In this document: positions 13,311 through 25,018 of the stretch, piece by piece
Position numbering within the stretch: the first letter of the stretch is position 1
How the letters are laid out: each line of letters begins with the position of its first letter
NCBI GenBank assembly: GCA_021464415.1
Contig: CM038467.1
Location: 53,177,309-53,241,308, forward strand
Source: Lonicera japonica
Taxonomy: Eukaryota > Streptophyta > Magnoliopsida > Dipsacales > Caprifoliaceae
Length of the DNA: 64,000 bases
Reading direction: 5' to 3'
The notes under the pieces: generated by a model
What the model was told of the DNA's origin: nothing
Databases searched by the model: none
What the model saw: the letters and a program-made list of their open reading frames with translations, nothing else
Made by a program: the position numbers and the translations under genes

Positions 13311-15044
13311 TGTACCTTGTGACTTATACCATGTAAAAGAGCCACCTGTTTTTGAAAAATAGGCGCATGTTGACAAACAGGAGCCAGTTGCAAAGTTGGT
13401 TTGAAAGTTTAAAAAGGCTTTCTAGAGCCTTCTTGGAGCATTTTTTAGAAAACAAAAATTGAGCTTTGAGAGCTCGTTTTTCCTCTACATTTCTCTCTCT
13501 AGAATTTATCAAAAATCACATTATGGATTCCGATTCGACTTTAAGGAAAGTTATTCTACACTTTGAAGGGATCAAGCGAGGTGAGCTAGGAATTTCAAGA
13601 TTTAATCGGACGAATTTTTGAATATCATCTTTCTCTATCTTCTTCCGGTTTATAAGTTCGAGGTAGGGGTTCTCTTGCTTTCAAAACTTTATAAAATATT
13701 TTTCTAGCTTAATAATTGTTGTATTTGACTTATGTTTGTTTGAAAACTCATAGTAATGAAATATATGGTGTTTGATGATTTCTATAGTTATATTTGCATG
13801 ATTTGAGGCAAACTATGCCATACACACTTGTTGTAAATTGCTATCGGAATCATATACGGTGTCTCTTGGTGGTGTGGGTGTTGTTGGTTGGAAAAATTGA
13901 ATTATTGATGGTTTATACGCACCAAGGGATACGAAACGGGATTGATTTTAGTGGATATGGCATAGATTGCTCGGTATATGCACAAAATTATATGTTTGCA
14001 TGCCATACACATTATCACTATGTCAACCAAACGCTTGGAGGATTATCAGCATATCTGGATTACTCCTATGGCCCGACGTATGGGGCGTATATCTCATATT
14101 GATGATGATGGTGATAAAAGCTCATTATGATCATCATATTATTTTAAATGTGATATGATCTTGATATGAATCCTGATATGGTTCTACTGTGGCACTTCGA
14201 TTATGAATGGATGATGTATTAGTTGGTGCTTACCGGTATGGAAAATAAGTGGGGCCTGGTGCCCTTTGGATGAAAATCTCTAAACCTTCAGAGAGCAGCA
14301 ACGCGTCGGCTGTCTAGAGCCAGTGGTGTCTAGCCCGAAAATCTAGACAACGGTAAGGCACTAATGATTCTATTGCGATGATAGTATTGGCGGACTTATA
14401 GTCCAAATTGATTATGGTCTATTGATCTTCTCTGGGGCCAATGGGCCAACGTATGACCATTATCGGATTATTCTCTCGGGCGGACAGGCCCATTTTCTAT
14501 TCTGGCGGTACGGATATATTCTGGCAAAGTGATTCTATGGTTGACACAATGGAGGTAACCTGCATTGGCATGTGCATGCATTCCTTATTGAATAAATGGT
14601 TCTAAACTTGTTTATGTTCTATACATGATACTTTCGTCATTACTCACCTCTACTGAGCATGTAGCTCACCCCGTTTTCTAAAACTATTACATGTACTCAT
14701 GAGTCCTAGGGGGACAAAGAGACGACAGGTTCGGACACGAAGTAGAAGCCTCTGATACTATGGTTTATTTTTGTAATAACTATGTTGGTCCGGGAAGCCA
14801 CGACTAGCCCGGGAACTTGTATATGTTTCTTTTGAATGTTCATATGGTATATTTGTGTATATCTATAATGCATGCTCACAACTATAGTATCAATGCCTAG
14901 TCCATGCTTATCTTTGTATGATATATGTATCCTTGTTAGTTTATACTCTTCATATCTACTTATCTTAGTCTTACTAAGATGGGTTAGTGACACTCCAGGT
15001 TTTAATTACGGGTGTTATCCTGTAAATTAAGACGGGGTGTTACA
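13311..15044 (+). mobile_element. Putative 3' LTR of chromovirus-like gypsy relic
   Basis: Runs from tgtacc to ggtgttaca, matching TG...CA ends with inverted tgta/taca. The segment has the look of a Tekay LTR: a tctctctctaga-rich leader near 13490, followed by promoter-like and terminator-like stretches. ORFs at 13794-14158 and 14706-14993 inside it are not coding in appearance. No matching 5' LTR is in the window, so the boundaries rest on end motifs only. Confidence 0.5.
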
Positions 15045-18000
15045 ATTAACCTTTTACCCCCCCTAAAATTTACATGTATCCACACTTTGGTCCTCAATAT
15101 TTCATTTGTTACATTTTTGCCCTCAACATTTGACCCAAGTTGCATTTTGATCCAAAATTGAATGTTGTGAGAATCCACAAATGTGACCCCCAGGTCTCAA
15201 CTTATAGTTTGGGAGTTTGAAATATCGAAAAGGATTTCATTAATCCATCTGCTTCTATGTGTTAATAATTTGTACATTCCTATTTTCTATTTCTAAATGC
15301 AAAGGGGTTAGTTCAGAATTGCCAATACGTTTTATAAGAAAACGGATAAAAAGTTTGTGTAAGGGGAAAGGCCATAGGAAAGCCTTTTCTTTACACGATT
15401 GTCTACGAAACCGAGGTTTTATAGGATTCGGGAAGTATATTACAGTTTAGGAAAGTGTTAAGCACCCATTCCGCTTTTTCAGTCTAAAGTGATTTGATAT
15501 GTTTATTCTATATTGAAAAACTTGGATGCTTTTAGTACTAGTTTACCACTTTTCAAAAATAATTTGTAAAGAACCTGGTTTTGGAAAAATGAGAAAAGGG
15601 ATAAAAACCTTGTATTCCGTGATCCAATATTTTGGTTTTGTTGAAATCAAACTATTAATGGCAAAGTTTATTAGTTTTGAAATTAAAAAGATATTCCAGT
15701 GATAAACGCTTAATATTGTCATTCATACGCTCATTTTCGGAGTTGTTTGATGCGTTTATTTCTCTAAAACTACTCGGTTTGCCAACTTATTTCGCAATTA
15801 GTCTCGTAGCACTTTTGTATTTAATAATGCTTGGAAAGGCACATTTTGTGTTTATTTTGGTGTCTTTAGATTTCAAGAAATATTGTATTTTATACAATAG
15901 TGGAATTTTCCATGGACAAAAAGAATCCAAGAAAGTGGAAGCCTCCATGTGAGTAAAGAGTATCCAAGAAAGTGGAAGTCTCCATATCCATATGATTAAA
16001 GAAAGATAGTGGAATTGTCCATGTGATTAAAAAGCATCCAAGATAGTGAAATTCTCCACCAAAAATAATAAAAAAAAAGCATTGTTTATTTTTGGCATCC
16101 AACACAACTCTCCTATTTATAGTCTTCATTGTTGCTTTGGAGAGGAGTCCTTTTATTACTTCTCATTTCTCAATTTATAGAGAGCTTGTAATAGTTTTTT
16201 TCTAGAGAGAGAAATGGAGTTCACTTTTATAATTCTTGTCTCTACATTTATTATGGAGTAAATTTCTTTGCTAAGGCTAAAAGATGAAATTTGCAATTCA
16301 TTAATTATGTAAGTTCAATTCTCATTCATTTGTTAGTATTGTTAAATACTTTTTGAATCCTTCATCTTCTCCATTTTTTCAACATTCATAAGCTAGTAAG
16401 ATAATTTTCATATGATGATTTGACTTTGTATGCTTTGTATACATAGATCTCAAGCATTAATGAGGAAATGATACACTTGTGTATTTTTCACTGGCTTATG
16501 TCCATTCCTTCTTTGAATGAGATACTTTTCATTGCCAAGCATGATTAGTCTTTGAATATTCATGGAAACACCATAAATTTGAGATTTTAATCTTTAAATA
16601 CTTTAATGATATGTTGAGTGCTTTCTACACTTTATGTGATTTTAAGACTCATCATTTTCTTAGTTAAAGTGTTGCCAAAGAGGATCTTTTAAATTTATGT
16701 CATAAACAACTTCATTAATCATTTTAAGGATTCAATTTGTATTTATCAAATAAGTCTATATAGGACGGTTTGACCTCCACCTAGACCTCCCAATCTTAGA
16801 CAAATGAAATGTTATGATTTATCGAGCTAAACTCCTTATAGTTGGCCATTTTCATAATCAAGTCATTTGCCTAGGGGAAACTAACAATATTGAGTTCTTA
16901 AATGCCTAGTTTAAATTTATGCCTTTTCTTTTTGTGTATTTTAAGTTTGAATCTTGGTTGATATTATATGGGAATGAGTTGCACTTGCTTCACACCATTT
17001 GTCACAAGAGAAAATGAAAGATACACTTATGTTGATATTTGCTTACATCCTTTCTTTATATGGCATTTATATAGGAATGGGTTGCTTTTGCTCCACACCC
17101 TTTTGCTTAGAAATGGGTAAAATATTCAACACTTAGGAATTGCATTGACAACTTTGAATGAGGTTGATTTTACTTAACTTTGCAAAACAAATGAATTCTA
17201 TAATGCCTTAGCCTTTTCTCATCTATTGTTACATCATTTTAATTTTTATTGCAAGACTTTAAAATACATTATTAAAATCAACCAATTAAATTCTCTTAAC
17301 AAAACATTGGTCTCGTAATTACCACATCGTCGTTCCAACTATCCTTGTGGTTCGACACTTAGACTTACCAAGTATTATAACTTGACAACCTGCACTTGGG
17401 TACCTAAGCATGGAAGTATTTTCGGCGCGTCATCCAGCATTGTTTCCTCATATAACAATGTTGGCTTATCTTTGTTCTAGTTATTTTTAGAAAAGATCGA
17501 ATCTTATCGGGATTAATTTGATATAAAATTGGACTCTTAAAGAGAGTGTATCAAATATGTCACAATTTTAAGTCCAAAGTAAGTTTCATCGATCCGGGTT
17601 TTGAAAACGGTAGATTATTTGTAACTTGACAATAAGTTTACTCAATTAGAAAACAGACAGAACAATAGATATGAGAAATAAAAATGACTACACAGATATA
17701 TAATTTTAAAGACTAAAAGAGACTTTTGTTACCTTTCCGACAATATATATAAGAAAGAAATAGAGAAAATATAATACAACAGAAGATAATCCAGTGGATA
17801 TTATCTTTTCTTCTCTAGATATTTTTGAGAATTCGATTCTAGAAGATAACATGTCAAGTGTTAAGAATGGATTCGATAATTCCTCAGAAATCAGATGATT
17901 ATAGATTTACACTTGTTAATACTTCAGAAAATCAAAGAATAATTGAGATTTTATCCCTCAAATTGCTGTCATTAAACCCTTGGGGGTGATTTTATCCCTT

Positions 18001-18441
18001 ATAGAACTCGGGAGTGATTTTCGCGCAACATTCTCCAAGAATAGGGAAATGTCGTGTGACAATTAGCCATATGTCGCACGACAAATGGGTGAAGTAATGT
18101 CTTTGACATACTGATTTGTTAGGAAGTAGTTGGTTTGTGTTTGGGGAACTTGTTTTCCGATACATGGGGGTTTGTCATGCGACAACCCTATTAGAAATAT
18201 GTTTGATTGGACAACAAACTTTCCGAAGCAGTTTCTAGTGTGTAGGTGAGTCCCAGACTCACAAAAGGTGTTTTTTTTATATAGTTTAGGGTTTTTGCAG
18301 GGGTCACGGATTGGGGTATCTACAAATGCATCATCAATTATTCGGATGAAATTGCAACTCGCCTCTAATCTTGAGACCAATATAAATAACCGAAATGAGA
18401 ATCCATTTAAACTTCAGGAGGGGTAAAAAGGTCAATTACCC
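15045..18441. mobile_element. Element with about 130-bp inverted termini, hosting a solo LTR
   Basis: The left end (aattaaccttttacccc) and the reverse complement of the right end (aattgacctttttacccc) continue to match imperfectly for about 130 bp, including gttgcattttgatccaaaat against gttgcaatttcatccgaata. Without the solo LTR at 15700-17432 its interior is homologous to 9930-11250 and 61965-63260. No transposase is visible and no clean target duplication was found. MULE-like is the best guess. Confidence 0.4.
15700..17432 (+). mobile_element. Solo Athila-type LTR
   Basis: 1733 bp from tgataaacgcttaatattg to ttcggcgcgtca, matching the LTRs of the full-length element at 51580-61714 from end to end. 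Flanked by perfect 5-bp target duplications tccag (15695-15699 and 17433-17437). The flanking sequence reads on as gatattccagcattgtttcc, as in the related block near 10460. No internal domain remains, consistent with LTR-LTR recombination. Confidence 0.9.
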
Positions 18442-20222
18442 TTCTAGTACTATATTAGTGTTTATCTCTTTGGATCATCATGTCTGATGTGTTAACTGCA
18501 GAGATTTTGTAGGTGCATTCTTTTGTAGTGTAAGAGCCGTAGCCTACTTGTATTTATTTATTTTTATTTAAAAGGAAGGTCCAAGTCTCATTTTTCTTAT
18601 TACAATAACAAAAAATCCAACCTCTCTTTTTTCTTGGTGTGAATCAAACCCGGGACCTCCCGGGTTCAGGTGAGTGCCGTTCTCAATTAGGTAACCCAAT
18701 GGTACATGTATCTATTTAATACCAATGCATGAATGAATTTATCTCAACCACTTCAATTGAATAGAAATAAGTTTGAGAATATACATTCCAAACATAATGG
18801 TAATTAATGTGACAGTCATCCTACCCAAGATCCTTTTGTTTATTTATCTATTTGCAATATATAACCCCCTCTAAAATAGTTCAAAAAATGGGGAAGAATT
18901 GGAATTTACTTTCTAGTAATTATTTTGTATGTGAATTTAATAAATCTTTATAAACAATGAAAATGTTATTTCATGCCTAAAGTAGAATACTTGTAAAAAA
19001 ATAAAATAAATAAATAGAAAGTATTTTCTACTACAATGAATTCCAAATAAACAAACAAAATCTTTAAATTAGGACAAACACTAATATATTTATGATAAAA
19101 TTTTCAAAAATAACTTATTTTCTGCCTAAATATTAATTTCATGAAATACAGTGCATGTGCTTGTAGTACTACATACATCCAGAAATTCAAAGAGGCATTA
19201 ATGGAACAACTACGTTAGTACAAGGAGTATTAAGATATTGCACATGCACTACCAACAAGTTTTATTTTTTTCCCATGGTTGACTTTGATGGTGAAACTCT
19301 ATTTGCTGTTATTCAAAGAATAATAAAGTAATAAGTTTGACTAGTACCAATGTGATGATGGCACTGCTTGTACTAATTTAAATGATTAAATTATTATTTT
19401 AAAAATATTGTGTTAGAAAGTGCGTAAGTGACTATGTAAAGCACAAATGGTTGTTTTTTTTTAGTAATGCACAATGTGCTTTACTAACTAGTAACAAACA
19501 ATATTTTAACATTCCATCAAATTCAATTGTATTGGTTCAATTTTTTTTTTAAATTATTCAATTTTCTCAAAACAAATATAGTTAATAATATAAAGACCAC
19601 ACAACATAAAGTATTAAATCAAAAGGAACAATTAGAGTTTATTTAGTAGGCTCATTTATATGTAGCAATATTAAAGTGCGACAAGGTAATATTATATATT
19701 TAGTGTATAAGGATAATCAATTATGTGGTGACATGTGTTATTTTAAAGTAGGTTGGCCGAATTGGAGTAAGCGTCCATGGGCAATTCAAGTTGAAATTAG
19801 AAGAATCTTTGAGAAAGTTTAAGCATGATGGACTTTAGAGGGTAGTTAGCACTTCTCACTTTTCACCTTTAAACTTTGTTAGAAAATTTATGTCTATAAC
19901 AATATTGTATTCTAGGAAGAAAAAAAAATAATGAAATCAAAGCCGACACAATATCTTTAAAACAATTACATCGCCTTGCCGGATGTGCTTGTTTGTTTCC
20001 CAGGATAAAATGGCACTAAAGTGTCTAACAAATGCCAATTTAAATTCATAAGAAGAATCTAATAAAATTGCCAATTAATGGCAGTTTACAAGAGTTTAAA
20101 ATTTGGCCTTCTTCGATTTGACATTCGTGTTTGCAGGTGTGGGTGCACACAAGTCAAGCCTAATCCGATCCATGATTTGAGCAAGCCCCTGTGCCCATGT
20201 TCACGAGGTAGGAACCTTGGGT
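18442..20222. other. Intergenic spacer with possible minus-strand SINE relic
   Basis: Mostly AT-rich unique-looking sequence. At about 18540-18710 the minus strand reads like a tRNA-derived SINE: a gaacccgggaggtcccgggt stretch followed by ggtttgattca, a degenerate B-box, then an A/T-rich tail. No target duplication was identified. The rest shows no supported gene. Confidence 0.35.
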
Positions 20223-20227
20223 GTCTA

Positions 20228-21783
20228 TGACACGGCAAGAATACTTCCACGTTTAGGAACCCAAATATAGGTTGTCAAGTTATAGTACTTGGTAAGTCCA
20301 AGTGCCAAACCACAAGGATAGTTGAAAATGGGATGTAACAATTACGAGTTCAAGGCTTTGCTTAGAGAAATAGATTAATAGATTTTAGTTGTTGATTTTA
20401 AAAGTCTTCTAATAAAAATTAAAGTTATGTATCAAATAATGGGAAAAGGCTAAGGCATTATAGAATTCATTTGCTTTGTAATGTTATGCAGAATTAATCT
20501 CATTTAAAGTTATCAATGCAATTTATAAGTGTTAAGCATGTTACAATTTTCTAAGCAAAAGGGTGTGAAGCAAAAGCAACTCATTCCTAAATAAAGAAAG
20601 GGTATAAGCAAAATTCAACACAAGTGTATATCTCCTTTTTATCTTGTAACAAAGGGTGTGAAGCAAGTGTAACCCATTCCCATATAACGTTCAACCAAAA
20701 TAAAAACTTAAGATACATCAAAAGAAAATGCATAAATTTAAACTAGGCACTTGAGAACTCATTGTTAATTTTCCCTAAGCAATTGATAGGATTATGAAAA
20801 TAGCCAACTACAAAGAATTTAGCTCAATAAATCATTACATTTTCTTTATCTATGTTTAGGAAGTCTAATTGGAGATTAAATCATCCAATTTAGACATATT
20901 TGATAAATACAAATTGAATCTTTAAAATGATTAGTGAAGTTGGTTATGACATAAACTTAAGAGATCATCCTTGGCGATACTTTAACTAAGAAAATATTGA
21001 GTCTCAAAATCATATGAAATGTAGAAAGCACTCAACATATCATTAAAGAATTCTAGGATTGGAATCTCAAATTTATGGTGTTTCCATAAATATTCAAAGA
21101 CTAATCATGCTTGGCAATGAAATGTATCTCATTTATAGAAGGAATGGACATAGGCTAGTAAGAAATACACAAGTATATTATCTTTTTATTAACGCTTGAG
21201 ATCTATGTATACAAGGCATATAAAGTCAAATCATCTTATGATAATTATTTTACTAGCTTATGAATGGTTCATTAAATGGAGAAAATGAAGGACTCAACAA
21301 GTATTTAACAATACTAACAATGGAATGAGAACTGAACTTACATAATTAATGCATTGCAAAATTCTTCTTTAGCCTTATATAGCAAAGAAATTACTTCATA
21401 ATAAATGTATAGAAAAAAATTATAGAAGTGAGCTCCATTTCTCTCTAAAAAAAAAACTATTACAAGCTACAAACTAAAGAAATGAGTTAATATAATTAAT
21501 TGTGTGTAATATCTCCCTCTCCCATCTCCATTTATAGTCCAAGAGTAGAAAACCTCAGGCATAGTCAAACAACCACTTTAAATAAAATAATATATTCTAT
21601 GAGATATGACAATTTTCTTAGCCAAACTCATCTCCTCAAGCAAGCTATGACTTGTTGACTAAAGAAGGGAAGTGACATAAAGCATCAAGTATGTCTCCTA
21701 GATCAATCTTGGATTAAGCTAGATTAATCCAAATGTTAGAAATAATTCCATGATTGATCTAACAAAAAGCTAGATTGATCTCA
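20228..21783 (-). mobile_element. Minus-strand Athila LTR, 3' portion (split by nested insertion)
   Basis: The plus strand starts tgacacggcaagaatacttcc, the reverse complement of an Athila LTR end, and runs backwards through the diagnostic acttggtaagtccaagtg and ctattacaagct segments. It breaks at 21783 where another LTR begins. The missing first 106 bp of the LTR are at 36573-36678. Outer target duplications gtcta at 20223-20227 and 36679-36683 prove the two parts are one insertion. Confidence 0.85.
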
Positions 21784-23386
21784 TGATAAACGTATAATAT
21801 TGTCATGTTTAAGCTCTTTTCCGGAGTCGCTTGACGCGATTGTTGCTTTAATTCTGCTTAATTATCCGTTTATCTTGAGATTAATGCCTTGGCAAGTTTT
21901 GTATCTAACATGGCCCACGTTGGTGTATATTTTGTAGTATTCCATGTGTTTGTAGGATTGGAATACAATGGCATTGCATGAAGTGATCAAGAGCTAGCCT
22001 AGATAGCTTGCAAAAGTGCTGAGTGAGAAGTTCTAGGCCCATGATCGATCATGGGCAAAGCCATAATCGATCATGGCCTGGCGAGTACACCAACTACCTA
22101 CTCCTTTTAGCCTTATTTTGGGGAATTTTGTTCTTAGATATTTTTTCTTGCTTTGTTTATTAATTTAAGTACACTCTTAGCTAGCTTTGAGTCTAGGGGA
22201 TTAAGGGAGATAGAGGATTATTTAGTTTTACACACTTACAAGTTCTAGAGAGAAGGGAGAGCTCTTGAGTATTGTTCTTCATTTTCCTTTGTAAGTGTTT
22301 AATTTGTAAGAATGATTTCTTCTTCTATAATATTTGTTCTTTCATTTATTATGGAGTAGTCTATTACTAAGGTTACGAAGGTGAATAGTGATATAATTTT
22401 CTGTGATTAATGGCTCAATCCATGTTTAAAGTTTGATAAATATTTGTGAATCCTTTTCTTCATCATATCTTCCATTATTTCAAACTTTCTAGGTATTTTC
22501 ATATTAAGTTAAGACTTTATATGCCTTGTATATTTAGTTCTTGGTTGCTAATGAACATACAAGATATTTATATGGTTCTAGAAAGCTTGTAGTCTCTTTC
22601 CCCCATTCATGGAGTTTTTGTCCTTTTTGTAGAAATTATAAATAGTTCATAAAACTCCATAGATGGATTATAAATTTGTTTAGCTTATCTTTGATTCATT
22701 TATTGATATATTGAGTGTTTCTTACACTACATGTGCTACTTAGACTCTTTATTTTCTACCATAAGTGATAAATGATGAGATGACAAATTTATCCCATAAG
22801 CTTCATTCCGTTTCATTGTTAGGATTCACTTTCTAATTTTCATTCTTTAAATCATGAGATTACATACACTTGTTTTATGTTAAATCTTTTTATGATGAGT
22901 TTGTCATATCTATCTCGGATTAGCTTTATCGGGAATGGGTTGCCTTGCTTCATACTCGTAGCTAAGAGGTAGGAATGATAACCTCGTCTTTGGTGGAATG
23001 TCGTTTGTCTCTTTCTTAATATAGTTTCAATCCGGGAATGAGTCGCCTAGCGTCGCACCCTTTGCTATTGAGAGATACACCAACATTCCCCATATCTCGA
23101 GAAACCTTGTGTTGAAATCTTTGTATGAGCTAGTGATCACTGTCTTTTAAATCGTAACGAACTTCCACCTACCTTAGTGCTTTCTTATTAATTTTCACAA
23201 CTGTTTCACATTTCCGTTGTTTCAAAACAAATCCAACTTACAAAAATCGGAAAACCATTTAATCCGTAATCCATTCCATCCCTTTTCAATTATCCCTGTG
23301 GTTCGACCCTCGAACTTTCGAGTCTTTATTACAACTTGACGAGCTTGCACTTAGCTATAACACAATGCGCTATTTTGGAGCCGTCA
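21784..23386 (+). mobile_element. 5' LTR of second Athila-type element
   Basis: Begins tgataaacgtataatattg and ends gccgtca just before the primer-binding site (1603 bp). Diverged from the LTRs at 51580 and 60100 but with the same ends. Contains palindromes catgatcgatcatg at 22040-22053 and cataatcgatcatg at 22062-22075 upstream of the likely transcription start. Confidence 0.8.
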
Positions 23387-23392
23387 AGTTTT

Positions 23393-23410
23393 TGGCGCCG
23401 TTGCCGGGGA
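23393..23410 (+). other. Primer-binding site (tRNA-Asp)
   Basis: tggcgccgttgccgggga is the complement of the 3' end of plant tRNA-Asp, the usual primer of Athila-lineage retrotransposons. It lies 6 bp after the LTR end. Confidence 0.85.
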
Positions 23411-23610
23411 TAAAGCAAAAGGCGAATTTTGGGTTTTGTATAAACCCACTCTTTGTAAATATCTCTCCATTTAATTAATTTATTTTTCTTTCTTATTCTT
23501 GTTTGATTTTGTAGAGTTCCGAGGAGCCTCTCGAACAAGTTTTCCCAAGCCTATGCAAAGGCAATTGTTCGTGGACATTCGAATAAGCCCTCTTCATTCA
23601 CCAAGAATGG

Positions 23611-24944
23611 AAAATCAAGGTAGAGCAGTGGACCATGAGAGCGATAACGAAGGGGAAGGTGCCAACAATGTTCCTCCGGTTAGGACAATGAGGGACTATC
23701 TTCAACCGCCTCGGGCAACTTCCAATTCGTGCATCGTGCTTCCCACCGGGCCAAGCCGGTGCATTCTCTTTCAAACCGGGTATGCTTCAACATATCCCAT
23801 CTTTTCATGGTATGGAGTCTGAAAACCCATACATGCATTTAAAAGACTTTGAAGAAGTCTGCTCCACATTTCATGAGGTAAATATAGACGAAGATGTCAT
23901 GCAATTAAAACTCTTTCCTTTCTCCCTAAAAGATAAAGGAAAAATTTGGCTCAATGCTCAAAGACCGCAATCAATTTGGTCTTGGCAAGAGCTTCAAGCG
24001 GAGTTTCTAAAAAAATTCTTTCCCGTTCATAGAACCAATGCTTTAAGAAGGGCGATATCCAATTTTTCGCCAAAAGACAATGAAACTTTTTATAAGTGTT
24101 GGAAAAGATACAAAGAGCTTTTAAACGCATGCCTCACCATGGTCACGAAACTTGGAGCCTTGTTAGTTTTTTCTATGAATCCCTCACTCCTGATATGCGT
24201 ACATTTGTTGAGACCATGTGTAATGGTCAATTCTTGAGTAAGAATCTTGATGAGGCTTTGCTATATTTTGATGAATTAGCAGAAGGTGCCCCAAATTGGA
24301 ACACCTATACCGAGGAACCCAAAGCCAAAACTCAAGGTAGGGGTGGGTTGTACCAAGTATCCAACGAGGATGACATGGGTGCGAGATTGTTCCAATTGTC
24401 TAAGAAAGTGGAGGCAATGGAAGCTAGTAAGCTTAGAGAGGTCAATGTAGTATCCTCGAGCTAGTTATGTGTCATTTGCGAAAATTCGGGACACACTACC
24501 AAGGATTGCCCTACTATTCCCGCTTTTCGGGAAGTCCTCAAAAATTCCGCCCAAGTTAATGCTTTGCACCAATACAACCAAAATCGAAACCAGAACAACC
24601 CTTATTCTCAAAGGTACAATAAGGGATGGAAGAATCACCCCAATTTCAGTTGGGGAGGAAATCAAGGTCAGAACCACAACCAATATCATAAAAACCAAAG
24701 GCAACAACCTCAAAACCCTTTTGTTCCACCTCAGAATCAAAATCCCAACCAAAACTTGGAAGCTTTGTTGAGATCATTTATGGACAAAACGGATCGTGAT
24801 GTGGGTGAGTTAAAAACCCAAATGTCCAAACTCACCACCGCCCTAGCTACCCAAGAGAAGGGAAAATTCCCATCTCAACCTTTAGTTAACCCTAGAGGCC
24901 AAGTTGAAGTCATAGAGGGAGGAGAGTCTCTAGCACCAAGTTAG
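23611..24944 (+). pseudogene. Gag of second Athila-type element, broken
   Basis: Retrotransposon gag domain with VRTMRDYLQPP, FHGMESENPYMHLKDFEEV, KIWLNAQRPQS, FLKKFFPVHRTNALRRAISN and ETWSLVSFFYESLTPDMRT. A zinc knuckle CVICENSGHTTKDC follows, then a Gln/Asn-rich tail. The likely start is the ATG at 23611-23613 (MENQGRAV). Frame changes fall near 23765 and 24125, and an in-frame TAG at 24462-24464 sits just before the zinc knuckle, where the sibling element has a Gln codon. Confidence 0.8.
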
Positions 24945-25018
24945 AAGAATTCAAATCTATCACAATCCTAAGGAGTGGAAAAGAGGTAAACAAAACTATT
25001 GTTCCTAAAACCCCCAAG

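Noticed and set aside
13794..14158. 102- and 63-codon overlapping ORFs
   Set aside because: They lie within a putative LTR, overlap each other in two frames and show no family resemblance.
18063..18380. 105-codon minus-strand ORF
   Set aside because: Located across the right arm of the inverted-terminus element; composition and context do not suggest coding.
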